From NCBI GenBank assembly GCA_023423535.1, contig JAFAFL010000109.1, positions 62,001 to 126,000 of the forward strand: a DNA stretch of 64,000 nucleotides, in the 5' to 3' direction. Position numbers and translations under genes: made by a program. Below are positions 24,578 to 33,890 of the stretch, piece after piece. Under the pieces are notes generated by a model. It saw only the letters and a list, made by a program, of their open reading frames with translations, ran no database searches and had not been told where the DNA came from. How positions within the stretch are numbered: position 1 is the first letter of the stretch; each line of letters opens with the position of its first letter. The DNA is from Pseudomonadota bacterium (GTDB taxonomy: Bacteria; Myxococcota; Myxococcia; Myxococcales; Myxococcaceae).

Positions 24578-26176
24578 ATGCGTCATCGCGTCGCGCCCGT
24601 TCTCCTCGCGCTCCCACTCCTCTTCAGCTGGTCCGCGTGCACCGACGTGGGCCTCTATGCGGTGGGAGGTGACGGCCCCTCTTCCGCGGATCGCGCGGAG
24701 CTCGAAGGGACCGTCTGCGTTCCGCTTGCCACCGGCGATGCGTTCCCGGTGCGGGTGCTCTTCGCTGTGCCCGGAGGACAGGGCGTCTCGCGCGACGTGG
24801 TGGGCCAGGTGGCCACCGCGCTGGACTCTCTGAACGGACGCTTCTCGTTCCCGTACATCCGCTTCTCGCTGCTCGGCTACCACACGGTGGCGAGCTCCTT
24901 CACCGGCACCTTCGTCCCTGCCGCCGAGCTCTCTTCGGCGATCGCGCAGTACAGCGCCTTCGATCAGGGCGGTCCGTGGAGTCTCCGCGCGCCGCTGCGG
25001 CTGGCGCAGAGCCACGTGGCGGGCGACATGCTCACCGGCTGTCGCGGGCTCGTGGGCCGCACCCGCTACCTCGTGGTGCTGGTGGTGACGGACCCGGACA
25101 CCAGCTGCGCGAACCCCGCGTTCAACGCCGGCATCGACTCGCGCTGCAGCATGCTCATGCCGGACGAAGCGGCGTGCGGTCAGTGCGAGCTCGCGCGCGT
25201 CACGGAGGAGCTCTCCGCGCTCAGCGAGCGCTACCGCGCGGGCGAAGTGAGCGTGCAGCCCATCTACGTGCGCACCAGCGCGAACCCACTGGTGAGCGCG
25301 CAGGTCGCGGCCATTGCGCGGAGCGGCGGCACGCAGGTGATCGAGACGGATCCGGCGTCGTTGCAGGCCACGCTCAACGGGCTCGACTACGCGTCGCTGC
25401 AACGCGAGCTCGTGCTCAAGCGCTTCATCGCGTTCAACCGCAACGCGGTCGCGCGCGGGGGGAAGCTGCTGCTCGACAGCGATGGCGACGGTGTCCCCGA
25501 CGAGGACGAGGAGCGCCTGGGCACCGACCCGTTGGCCGCGGACACCGATCTCGACGGATTGGGTGACGGCGTGGAGCTGAAGATGGGCACCGACCCGCGC
25601 ACGCCGGACACGGTCGCGGGCTGCAACCCGTTCCTCGACACCGACGGCGATCGGCTGAACGACTGCGAGGAGAAGGTGCTCGGCACCGAGCCCTGTCTCT
25701 CCGACACCGACGGCGACTCGCTGCCGGATCTGATCGAGCTGCTCGCGGGCACGAACCCGCTGGTGGCCGAAGACCTCGACGACTCGGACGGCGACGGGCG
25801 GCCGGATCTCGCGGAGGTCGCGGCGCAGACCGATCCGCACGGCGCGGACCTCGCCTTCAGCGACGAGCGCGCGCACGTCTATGCGATCGGCTCCGCACCG
25901 CCGACCGCGGATGGCCGCGCCTGCTACCTCGTCAGCGTGCGCAACGTGGGGCTCGTCACGCCGCGCGCGAGGCCGAACCCGCCGTGGGACGACCTGCCGG
26001 AAGGTCAGAACGAGCTCTACCTCTATATGCAGGTCGGCCGGCCCAACGATCCGCGCGGCTCGGGGGTCGGCTCGCTGCACGTGGAGCAGGTCGTGTTCAC
26101 GCCGGGGCCTCCCGCGAAGCGCTCGCCGGCCGGGCTGATCCCGCTGCGCGACGAAGCCTTCGTGGTGGGGAACTGA
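24578..26176 (+). CDS. VWA-like/TSP3 surface lipoprotein with degenerate MIDAS
   Basis: 532 residues. Lipoprotein signal ending SWSAC. Residues 55-290 match the VWA domains of the paralogues at 27796 and 29784 in secondary structure (TRYLVVLVVTDPD aligns with their VVFLSDG strand). However, the first metal-binding motif is replaced: VPGGQG at about residues 64-69 stands where the others have DxSxS. Residues 300-430 hold Asp-rich thrombospondin-type-3 units (DSDGDGVPDEDE, DTDGDSLPD) that bind calcium. A conserved C-terminal beta domain follows (CYLVSVRNVGLV). VWA lipoproteins such as CglB act in myxobacterial adhesion; a similar role is inferred. Confidence 0.8.
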   Translation: MRHRVAPVLLALPLLFSWSACTDVGLYAVGGDGPSSADRAELEGTVCVPLATGDAFPVRVLFAVPGGQGVSRDVVGQVATALDSLNGRFSFPYIRFSLLGYHTVASSFTGTFVPAAELSSAIAQYSAFDQGGPWSLRAPLRLAQSHVAGDMLTGCRGLVGRTRYLVVLVVTDPDTSCANPAFNAGIDSRCSMLMPDEAACGQCELARVTEELSALSERYRAGEVSVQPIYVRTSANPLVSAQVAAIARSGGTQVIETDPASLQATLNGLDYASLQRELVLKRFIAFNRNAVARGGKLLLDSDGDGVPDEDEERLGTDPLAADTDLDGLGDGVELKMGTDPRTPDTVAGCNPFLDTDGDRLNDCEEKVLGTEPCLSDTDGDSLPDLIELLAGTNPLVAEDLDDSDGDGRPDLAEVAAQTDPHGADLAFSDERAHVYAIGSAPPTADGRACYLVSVRNVGLVTPRARPNPPWDDLPEGQNELYLYMQVGRPNDPRGSGVGSLHVEQVVFTPGPPAKRSPAGLIPLRDEAFVVGN

Positions 26177-26206
26177 GCGTGTCCGCGTGCTCGAGCGACG
26201 TGGAGC

Positions 26207-26240
26207 GTGGAGCGCACTCCACAGATCCACTGTGGGGATC
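26207..26240 (+). terminator. Two adjacent hairpins after the first VWA lipoprotein
   Basis: GTGGAG-CGCA-CTCCAC is a perfect 6-bp hairpin, followed at once by a GATCC/GGATC stem. They lie 30-65 bases past the stop at 26176 and before a separate gene. No T-run follows, so this may be an attenuated terminator or an mRNA 3' structure. The rest of 26177-26411 shows no coding signal. Confidence 0.35.
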
Positions 26241-26411
26241 CCTCCCCAGCCCCCAACGCGGCCAGACGGCAGAGGGCCGCAAGGCGCCGGATTCACTGAC
26301 GGATCCGCGCGAGGGCACTGCGGCTCGGCTCTTGCTCTGGCCCAACACTCGACGTGCAGGGTTCACCCGGGCCCCCTGAACATGAACCCGGATTCAGCTT
26401 CGGAGTCGGCC

Positions 26412-27707
26412 ATGACGCGCCTGTCCCAATCCCTCCTCGCGCTCCTCGCTTCGGCGCTTCTCATCGCGCCCGCCGCTGCGATCGCGCAGGACAACCCCGA
26501 GTGCCTCGGCAGCAACTGCGGTGCGCCGCGGGAAGAGGGCGGTGGTGGCGGCGGCGGCGGTGGCTCGGTCTGGGTGCAGTACACCGACGACGGGCAGACG
26601 CTCGCCTACACCGACGACGCGGACGGTGATGGCCGCGCGGACGATCGCGACAACTGCGCCTTCGCCTCGAACGCGGGCCAGGAGGACGCGGACGGCGACG
26701 GGGTGGGCGACGTCTGTGACAACTGCGCGGGCACCGCGAACTTCTCGCAGCTCGACTCGGACGGCGATGGCCAGGGCGACGCGTGCGACGCGGACCTCGA
26801 CGGTGACGGCGTGCCCAACGCGCAGGACAACTGCCCGAACATCCCCAACGCACGTCAGACGGACAGCGACGAGGACGGCGAGGGCGACGCCTGCGACACC
26901 GACGACGACAACGACGGCATCCCGGACGGCGACGACAACTGCCCGCTCGAGGCGAACTCCGACCAGGTGCTCCCGGCCGACCCGTCGGTCTGCAACGTGG
27001 ACTTCGACGGCGACAACGTCAGCGACTCCTTCGACAACTGCCCGGACGTGGCGAACCCCGATCAGAAGGACACCGACGCGGACGGCCTCGGCGACGCGTG
27101 TGACGGGGACCTCGACGACGACGGCGTGATCAACGGCAGCGACAACTGCCCGGACGTGTCGAACCGCGATCAGCTCGACGACGACGGCGACGGCAAGGGT
27201 GATGCCTGCGACGCGCGCTACTGCGTGGTCGTGTACAGCGCGAACAAGGACGACTGCCTCGACCCGAACGCGCCCTTCCAGGTGCACGGTGGCGGCGCGC
27301 TCTCGCTCGCGGCCGGTGAAGAGGTGCGGCTCCCGCTGTGGGCGAACCGCAACGGCGCGGCGATCGAATACGTCTGGACGGTCTCCTCGCGTCCCTCGGG
27401 CTCGCGCGCGGCGGTGACGAACCCGCGCGGCGCGGTGGCGATGAGCCGGCACTGGCAGTACGCCTACGTGGACGGACAGGTGCCCACCTTCACCGCCGAC
27501 GTCGAGGGCGACTACGAGCTCCAGCTGCAGGCGAAGCTCGCGTTCCCCGACCGCGTGTACCCCGAGGTCCGCGAGTCCACCTCCAGCCTCAAGCTCAGCG
27601 CGATCACCGATCAGGTGGGCGCGGCGTGCGCGGCTGTGCCGGCGGGTGTGCCGCTGTCGGTGCTTGCCTTCGCGCTGGCCGGGCTGCTCCGCAGGCGGAG
27701 GCAGTAG
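26412..27707 (+). CDS. Thrombospondin type 3 repeat protein with MYXO-CTERM-like sorting tail
   Basis: 431 residues. Signal peptide (ending AAAIAQDN), a nine-glycine linker, then about six thrombospondin-type-3 repeats (residues 70-265, pattern DxDGDGxxDxxDNCP) that fold around calcium. A beta domain follows (about 280-395). The tail has Cys, a hydrophobic helix (PLSVLAFALAGLL) and RRRR, the layout of MYXO-CTERM proteins, which are processed and displayed on the myxobacterial surface. I chose ATG 26412 (CGGAG upstream); ATG 26382 is in frame but gives a poorer signal peptide. Confidence 0.85.
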   Translation: MTRLSQSLLALLASALLIAPAAAIAQDNPECLGSNCGAPREEGGGGGGGGGSVWVQYTDDGQTLAYTDDADGDGRADDRDNCAFASNAGQEDADGDGVGDVCDNCAGTANFSQLDSDGDGQGDACDADLDGDGVPNAQDNCPNIPNARQTDSDEDGEGDACDTDDDNDGIPDGDDNCPLEANSDQVLPADPSVCNVDFDGDNVSDSFDNCPDVANPDQKDTDADGLGDACDGDLDDDGVINGSDNCPDVSNRDQLDDDGDGKGDACDARYCVVVYSANKDDCLDPNAPFQVHGGGALSLAAGEEVRLPLWANRNGAAIEYVWTVSSRPSGSRAAVTNPRGAVAMSRHWQYAYVDGQVPTFTADVEGDYELQLQAKLAFPDRVYPEVRESTSSLKLSAITDQVGAACAAVPAGVPLSVLAFALAGLLRRRRQ

Positions 27708-27795
27708 CGCGCATGGCTGCGGACGTCGGCGCTTTCGCGCGCGGTGTTACGCTGTCGCGCGTGTCCCGTCCGCAGCTCCCCCTGACGGAGTCCCC

Positions 27796-29787
27796 ATGAC
27801 TGCAGCACGGCGCTCGCGGCTCGTGCACGCGCTCCGGGCTCTCGCGGTCTTCGCAGTCGTCGCGCCGCTGGCCTCCTGCTCCGACGCGCTGCTCGAGCCG
27901 CGCCCCATCGAACGGCAGAGCGTGGACGATGGGCTCACGCTCAGCGGCCGCGTCTGCACCGCGCCGCCGGATCCCTCGGGCTTCCCGGTGAAGGTCGTCT
28001 TCGTCATCGATCAGTCGGGATCGATGTGCGTGTCCGATCCGCCGGGCGCGCAGGAGACGGGCGGCTTCTGCCAGCAGGCGGCGGTGACCTCCATCATCCC
28101 GCCCGGCGTCACCGAACCCGGCCGCGTGCGCGCGCTGCGCCGGCTGGTGGAGCAGTTCCGCACCCAGCCCAACGTCAGCGTCGCCGTCGTCCCGTTCGAG
28201 ACGAACGTGAAGAACGTGTGGCCGCCGGTGGTGACGGGCAACCGCTTCGCGCGGCCGGACAACACGCTCGACCAGCACATCACCGGGCTGCAGGCGCAGC
28301 TGGGCAAGGGCACCGACTACCAGGGCGCGATGGCGTACGCGTACGGCCTCATCGCCTCGGACATCCACGCGGTGAACCAGGCGAACCCGGAGCTCCTGCC
28401 GCGCACGCGCTACGTCGTCGTGTTCCTCAGCGACGGCACGCCCTATCCGCGCTGCTCCGCGAACGACGCGCTGACGGTGTACGCGGGACCGGACAGCCCG
28501 GACCTCACCTGGGCGGACAGCCCGAGCGCCGGCGACTTCTGCAACCTGCTCGATCCCGACGAGCGCGACGACATCCTCGGCAACGACGACATCGAGGCGT
28601 TCGCGGGCGGCACGGACCGCAACCAGAACTACCAGATCTTCAGCTACGTCGATCAGCTGATGGACCTGAAGACGCAGTTCAACGTAGGCGACGTGCGGCT
28701 GCACACGGTGCTGCTCTTCAACGTCGCGGCGGTCGAAGCGTGCGGTCCCATCTGCCGCGATCTCTACGGCGAGTACCCCGGCATTCCGCAGTCGGAGTAT
28801 CCCCAGGCCGCGAGGAAGATCGCGTCGTGGACGCTGCAGCAGCTCGCGGCGCGCGGCAACGGCATCTACCAGGAGTTCCTCGACTGGGACGTGCTCAACC
28901 TCTCGCTCGGCGCGCTGGACTACTCGTCGCTCGCGTCGCCGAACGTGATGAAGACGCTGCTGGTGCAGAGCCTGACCTCCGTTCCCGGGCCGGAGAAGCG
29001 GCTCGTGGACTCGGACGGTGACGGCATCCCGGACGAGCGCGACAACGGCTTCACGCACGACACCAGCGCCTTCGCCGCGGACTCGGACGGCGACTGCTTC
29101 GACGACGGCTTCGAGGTGCTGCGCGCGTCGAACGGCTTCTCACCGGGCGCGGACAAGGACACGCGCGGCTGCGATCCAGCGAACCCTCTCACGCTCGATT
29201 GCGTGTGCCGCGACACGGATGGCGACGGGCTCTCGCAGTACGCGGAGAGCTATCTGGGGACGCGCGCGGGCCTTGTGGACTCGGACGGTGACGGCATCCC
29301 GGATGGGCTGGAGGCGCGCTACGGGCTCGATCCCAGGACGCCCGCGCAGCCCGGCGTGGACACGGATGGCGATGGGATCCCGGACCTGCTGGAGCTGCGC
29401 GCGGGTTCGGATCCGACGAGGCAGGATCGCGCCTTCCACGATCGCTTCGGCTACCGCTACGAGGTCCGCGCCGAGACGCAGGACGACGGCAGCGTCTGCT
29501 ACGACTTCACCGTCTCCAACCTGCGCCTGGTGACGCCGCCTTCGCGCGCGGGACAGCGGCAGGGCTACAACCTCTTCAAGCTCTGGTTCGGCGAGGCCCC
29601 GCAGAGCGGCGTGGCGAGCGACTACGGCGTGTGGCGCACCGCCTGCGCGTGGACGCAGTACGACCCGCCGTCGATCCGCAATCCTCCCGGCGCGGAGCTG
29701 ACCCTCACCGACGAGAGCTTCGTCGCGCCGCAGAACCTCATCCGCGCCGAGGACTACGCGGAGGGCTGCGTGGGAGTGGCGCCTTGA
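27796..29787 (+). CDS. VWA-domain/TSP3 surface lipoprotein
   Basis: 663 residues. Lipoprotein signal ending PLASC (Cys28). The VWA domain (about 64-400) has an intact MIDAS start DQSGS at 72-76 and the strand VVVFLSDGTPYP. Residues 405-545 contain calcium-binding Asp repeats (DSDGDGIPDERD, DTDGDGIPD), followed by the conserved C-terminal beta domain. MIDAS-type VWA domains bind ligands through a divalent metal, as in integrins and in the gliding adhesin CglB. RBS CGGAG. The next gene starts on its stop codon, forming a three-gene unit. Confidence 0.88.
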   Translation: MTAARRSRLVHALRALAVFAVVAPLASCSDALLEPRPIERQSVDDGLTLSGRVCTAPPDPSGFPVKVVFVIDQSGSMCVSDPPGAQETGGFCQQAAVTSIIPPGVTEPGRVRALRRLVEQFRTQPNVSVAVVPFETNVKNVWPPVVTGNRFARPDNTLDQHITGLQAQLGKGTDYQGAMAYAYGLIASDIHAVNQANPELLPRTRYVVVFLSDGTPYPRCSANDALTVYAGPDSPDLTWADSPSAGDFCNLLDPDERDDILGNDDIEAFAGGTDRNQNYQIFSYVDQLMDLKTQFNVGDVRLHTVLLFNVAAVEACGPICRDLYGEYPGIPQSEYPQAARKIASWTLQQLAARGNGIYQEFLDWDVLNLSLGALDYSSLASPNVMKTLLVQSLTSVPGPEKRLVDSDGDGIPDERDNGFTHDTSAFAADSDGDCFDDGFEVLRASNGFSPGADKDTRGCDPANPLTLDCVCRDTDGDGLSQYAESYLGTRAGLVDSDGDGIPDGLEARYGLDPRTPAQPGVDTDGDGIPDLLELRAGSDPTRQDRAFHDRFGYRYEVRAETQDDGSVCYDFTVSNLRLVTPPSRAGQRQGYNLFKLWFGEAPQSGVASDYGVWRTACAWTQYDPPSIRNPPGAELTLTDESFVAPQNLIRAEDYAEGCVGVAP

Positions 29788-31568
29788 GCCGTGCGGCACG
29801 GAGGTCCCGCGCGGCGCTGACGGGTGCGTTGTTCTCGGGCCTCGCGGCGCTCTTGGTCACCGCGGCGTGCTCGGACGTGTACCTCTACGACGCACGCCGC
29901 GAGTCGCAGCTCCCGCAGGATCGCGCGGTGACGGTGCGTGGAGAGGTCTGCACGCCGGGCACCAACGACATCGTCCGGCCTCAGAAGATCCTCCTCGCGT
30001 TGGATGCGTCGCAGTCGATGCGGGTGACGGATCCGGACGGCCGGCGCGCCACCGCGATCATCGAGCTCTTCAACAGCCTGCCGCAGGACCCGGAGATCCA
30101 CGTCTCGGTGATGCTCTTCGCGGGCAGCACCACCGCGTTCCTCACCCGGGACAACATCGCCGGCTTCGATCCGCTCGTCGCGCTGACCCAGACCGACAGG
30201 TCGCGGCTGGTGGGACAGCTCCTCAACTTCACCAACCCGGAGCAGGGCCCGAACCGCGACTCGACGGACTTCGTGAAGCCGCTCTCGGACATCTACGCGC
30301 TGATCAACCACGACATCGCGCAGACGCGCCTGGCGACCGACGGCGGCACCGAGAGCCGCGCGCGCTACGACGTCATCTTCCTCTCCGACGGACATCCGAC
30401 GAACGACCAGGACGAGGAGCTGCTGCGCGGCGACGCGGTGAGGCGCATCCGTCAGCTGAAGGATCTGGCGGACGACGTGCGCGTGCACACGGTGTTCGTC
30501 TTCAACCCCACCCAGCCGCTGGGCACGAACTGCGATCTCTCACCGGGCGGAAGCTGCCCGCTGCTGATCGTGAACCAGGACGCCGAGCGCATGCAGCAGA
30601 TGGCGGAGCTCGGCGGCGGCGAGTTCCGCGACTTCCGCAACAACGAGCCGATCAACTTCCTCGGCTTCCGCTTCGGGCTCGTGCGCAGGACCTGGGAGCT
30701 GAAGGACTTCGTGCTCTCCAACGTGAACGCGCCGGCCGGCTCTCCGCTGGGCGTGGCGGACACCGACGGCGACGGGCTGACCGACGCGGAGGAGCTCGAG
30801 CTGGGCACGGATCCGCTTCGCTACGACACCGACGGAGACGGTTTTTGCGACGGCGTGGAGGTGCACTTCGCGAGGCTCGGCGCGCCCTTCGATCCGGCGC
30901 AGGAGGCTCAGCCGGATGGCGGAGGACTGGACCCCGGCTGTCCCTCACATCTGCGCGGCGTGGACAGCGACTGCGACGGCCTCTTCGACTGCGACGAGCA
31001 ACTGATCGGCACCAACGCGTTGCGGATGGACAGCGACGACGACGGCGTCACCGACGGCGTGGAGTGGCAGCTCGGGACGCAGCCCGCGAGCCGCGACCTC
31101 TCGGTCGATCCGGACAACGACGGCGTGACCAACCGGCAGGAGGTGCGCCGGCACACGAAGCCGCAAGCCGCGGACGTGAGCGCGCTGTCGCTCGACGGGT
31201 ACCGGTACACGCTCGAGTCGCTCGGTGGGTCGCGCGAGGATGGGAGCCGCTGCTGGGCGTACAGCGTGGACAACGTGCTGCTCGCGCCGACGCTCGCCGA
31301 CACGCGTGAACCGGATGCAGGCGGCACCGGGCGCGGCGCGGGCTGGAACGAGCTCTACTTCTCCGTCGCGTTCGTGCCCTCCGACGATCCGGAGGGACGA
31401 ACGGTGGTGCGCGCCACACGCGTGCGCGACGTGCGCTACCCGGTGGGCGGCATCAAGTCGCCGCCGGATGGCGTGGTGCAGATCTCGGCGGATCGACTGG
31501 TGGATCGCTGCGAGCCGGGCGCGTCCACCTTCGGCCAGGGCCAGCCGTCAGGAGCCCAGGGCCAGTGA
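29784..31568 (+). CDS. VWA-domain/TSP3 surface lipoprotein (TTG start)
   Basis: 594 residues from a TTG overlapping the previous TGA (TTGA), with GGGAG about 7 nt upstream. No other start fits the signal peptide. Lipobox LVTAAC (Cys29). The MIDAS motif DASQS is at residues 74-78, followed by VIFLSDGHP. TSP3-like units lie at about 330-470 (DTDGDGLTDAEE, DSDDDGVTDGVE), with the same C-terminal domain as its two paralogues (CWAYSVDNVLL). Translation is coupled to the upstream paralogue, so the two are probably made together. Confidence 0.87.
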   Translation: MSRAARRSRAALTGALFSGLAALLVTAACSDVYLYDARRESQLPQDRAVTVRGEVCTPGTNDIVRPQKILLALDASQSMRVTDPDGRRATAIIELFNSLPQDPEIHVSVMLFAGSTTAFLTRDNIAGFDPLVALTQTDRSRLVGQLLNFTNPEQGPNRDSTDFVKPLSDIYALINHDIAQTRLATDGGTESRARYDVIFLSDGHPTNDQDEELLRGDAVRRIRQLKDLADDVRVHTVFVFNPTQPLGTNCDLSPGGSCPLLIVNQDAERMQQMAELGGGEFRDFRNNEPINFLGFRFGLVRRTWELKDFVLSNVNAPAGSPLGVADTDGDGLTDAEELELGTDPLRYDTDGDGFCDGVEVHFARLGAPFDPAQEAQPDGGGLDPGCPSHLRGVDSDCDGLFDCDEQLIGTNALRMDSDDDGVTDGVEWQLGTQPASRDLSVDPDNDGVTNRQEVRRHTKPQAADVSALSLDGYRYTLESLGGSREDGSRCWAYSVDNVLLAPTLADTREPDAGGTGRGAGWNELYFSVAFVPSDDPEGRTVVRATRVRDVRYPVGGIKSPPDGVVQISADRLVDRCEPGASTFGQGQPSGAQGQ

Positions 31569-31582
31569 AGGAGCAGAAGACG

Positions 31583-33868
31583 ATGCGGTGGCTGAAGTGG
31601 CGCGCGCTGACGTGTGCCCTGATCGCGGGGCTGTCGCTCTCTCTCGCTGGGTGTCCCGATCCGGTCGAGCCCGGTGAAGAGGACGCGGGCGCTGCGCCGC
31701 CGGACGCGTGCAACTCGTTGGAGGAGGCCCTCGGTGACCCGGCCTGCACGCTGGCGCTCGGCGAGAGGCGCGAGGCCTTCATCTCCTTCGCCGACGATCG
31801 CGACTGGTACTCGTTCCGAACGCCCGCGGATGCGAATGCGCGCACGCTGATCCACATCACCGGCGGCTACGCGGTGCCGAACACCGCGGTGAACTTCGCG
31901 GTGAACCTCCTGCGCGAGGACGGGCAGCAGAGCCTCGCGCGGCGCTCGGATCGACACGGGCAGGGCGCGCCGAGGCCGATCGATCTCATCCTCCCGTTCG
32001 CGGAGGCGGACCGGCGGCTGGTGCTGCTGGTGAGCGACGATCCGGTGAACCCCTCTCGGCCTCAGTTCGACGCGCGCTCTCCCTACCGGCTCACCGTGGA
32101 CGTGGTGCAGGACCCCGACGTCAACGAGCCGAACGACACCGTGCCCACCGCGATCACGCTGACGCCCGAAGCGGGTGGCGCGCTGGCCGGCACGCAGCAG
32201 GGCCACCTCTCTACCGAAGGGGACGTGGACCGCTTCCGCTTCGCGGTGCCGAGCGGACGCAAGGTGCTGCACCTCTCGCTGAACGCACCGGCGCTCACGC
32301 CGCCGCCACCGTTCCGACTCTCCTACGAGCTGCTCGCGCCGAACGGCATGCGCGTGGCCGAGGGCGTGGTGCAGAACGAGTTCCTCCCCGTCGAGCTCGC
32401 CACCGCGCGGCTCTCCACGTCCGCGGGCGAGTGGACGGTGGTGGTGAAGGGCTACGAGAGCGCGAGCCAGCCGGGCCCGAAGCCGGGTGATCTGCGGCTG
32501 CAGTACACGCTCGCGGTGCGCGTGCTCGACGAGACGGATCCCTCGGAAGGCACCGGCGGCAACGACACGCTGCAGACGGCCCGCGTGCAGCAGCTGTCGC
32601 AGCCCGGCACGAGCCGCACGGTGCAGGGACGCATCGGCTACGTGCCGGATCCGGATTGGTACCGCTTCGATCTCGAGCCGCACGAGCAGCCCACCACGTT
32701 GCGCTACCGGCTTCGTCCGGGCACCTCACCCGGCCGGTTTCCGCCGCTTCCGGGCGTCGCGGATCGGGAGGTGAGGGTGCTGCAGCAGGTGCAGACCGGC
32801 GGCACCCAGGCGGACGCGGTGCAGGCGTGCAAGACGAACGCGCAGGTGTGCCCGCGCTCCTTCGACAACGGGGACGTGGTCATCGGAGGGCTGCACGCGG
32901 CGCAGTGCGAGCAGACGCCGCCGCGCTGTCTGTGGAGCCTGCGCGCGGAACACCCTTCGTTCGATGGGCTTCGGAACTTCGAAGGCGTCATTCCCATCCC
33001 GCCGCACTCGTCTGCGCTCTCGGTGTTCCTCCTCGTGCAGGACCAGGGCAACGACTGGGCGGACGATCTCGACTACACGCTGGAGCTCGAGTGGCGCGCG
33101 GATCCGGACGATGCCTCGCGCTTCGTCGGTGGTGCGGAGGCGCCGGTCACGCGGGTGCTCGGACACGACGAGGGCGCGCAGACCTATCCGCTGCCGCCGT
33201 CGGGTGGGGCCTACGAACTCTCCGGCACGCTGAGCCACGGCTACGGCTTCCTGCGCTCACACAACCCGAACAACGGGCAGGGCGTTCGCGCGCCGGCGGA
33301 CTACGACGCGGTGCCTTCGGATCGGGATCGCTTCGAGATCGTGCTCCCCGCGGTGGACGAGACCGACGGCGGCATCGCCGACCGCGCGTGGGAGCTGCAG
33401 TGGGAGATCCTCCACGGCGACGGCGGAAGGCCGCACGACCTCGCGCTGGAGCTGACCTTTTGTGACGGCGACCGGCTCGACGGCGGCGTGTGCACGCCTG
33501 TCAGCACCGGCTCGAAGGGCGGGCGGATGACGCTGCAGTACACGGGCGCGAACCTCAACGCCTGGCACAACGTGAGCGCGCCGGCGGAGGCGAGGCAGCC
33601 GGTCTATGCGCGCAGCGAGACGGCGACCCGCACCGTGGTGGACGTGCTGCCCTACGGCTGCTTCTGCTTCGAGCGCCGCTTCATGCGCGGCGGCCGCTTC
33701 TACGTGGGCGTCGTCGCCACCGACCGGCGCACCTACGAAGAGCTGCCCTACCGGATCCGCACCGCGTACACCGACTACCCGCAGAGCTACACCGCGACGG
33801 ATGGCGGAGTCGTGAGCTGCCCTGCGCCCACCGCGGACGCCGGCTGCTGGTTCACGCGAGAGCCCTGA
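31583..33868 (+). CDS. Large lipoprotein with PPC-like beta domains
   Basis: 761 residues. Signal and lipobox (LSLSLAGC). Several prepeptidase-C-terminal (PPC)-like modules are visible by their DxDWYxF/DxDxFxF signature: DDRDWYSFRTP near the N-terminus, GDVDRFRFAVP at about 215, and PDPDWYRFDLE at about 355. PPC modules usually assist secretion or surface binding. The C-terminal third is unrecognised, with several Cys pairs. ATG 31583 has AAGGAG nine bases upstream; a GTG at 31565 overlaps the previous stop (GTGA) and is also plausible. Third gene of the VWA lipoprotein unit. Confidence 0.82.
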   Translation: MRWLKWRALTCALIAGLSLSLAGCPDPVEPGEEDAGAAPPDACNSLEEALGDPACTLALGERREAFISFADDRDWYSFRTPADANARTLIHITGGYAVPNTAVNFAVNLLREDGQQSLARRSDRHGQGAPRPIDLILPFAEADRRLVLLVSDDPVNPSRPQFDARSPYRLTVDVVQDPDVNEPNDTVPTAITLTPEAGGALAGTQQGHLSTEGDVDRFRFAVPSGRKVLHLSLNAPALTPPPPFRLSYELLAPNGMRVAEGVVQNEFLPVELATARLSTSAGEWTVVVKGYESASQPGPKPGDLRLQYTLAVRVLDETDPSEGTGGNDTLQTARVQQLSQPGTSRTVQGRIGYVPDPDWYRFDLEPHEQPTTLRYRLRPGTSPGRFPPLPGVADREVRVLQQVQTGGTQADAVQACKTNAQVCPRSFDNGDVVIGGLHAAQCEQTPPRCLWSLRAEHPSFDGLRNFEGVIPIPPHSSALSVFLLVQDQGNDWADDLDYTLELEWRADPDDASRFVGGAEAPVTRVLGHDEGAQTYPLPPSGGAYELSGTLSHGYGFLRSHNPNNGQGVRAPADYDAVPSDRDRFEIVLPAVDETDGGIADRAWELQWEILHGDGGRPHDLALELTFCDGDRLDGGVCTPVSTGSKGGRMTLQYTGANLNAWHNVSAPAEARQPVYARSETATRTVVDVLPYGCFCFERRFMRGGRFYVGVVATDRRTYEELPYRIRTAYTDYPQSYTATDGGVVSCPAPTADAGCWFTREP

Positions 33869-33890
33869 CGCGAGATGCCGGAGGCAGTGA

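Noticed and set aside
24578..31568. Possible CRISPR-like or minisatellite array, because of repeated GACxxCGACGGC units
   Set aside because: The periodicity is coding: it is the Asp-rich thrombospondin-type-3 motif, with variable spacing and no identical spacers or repeats.
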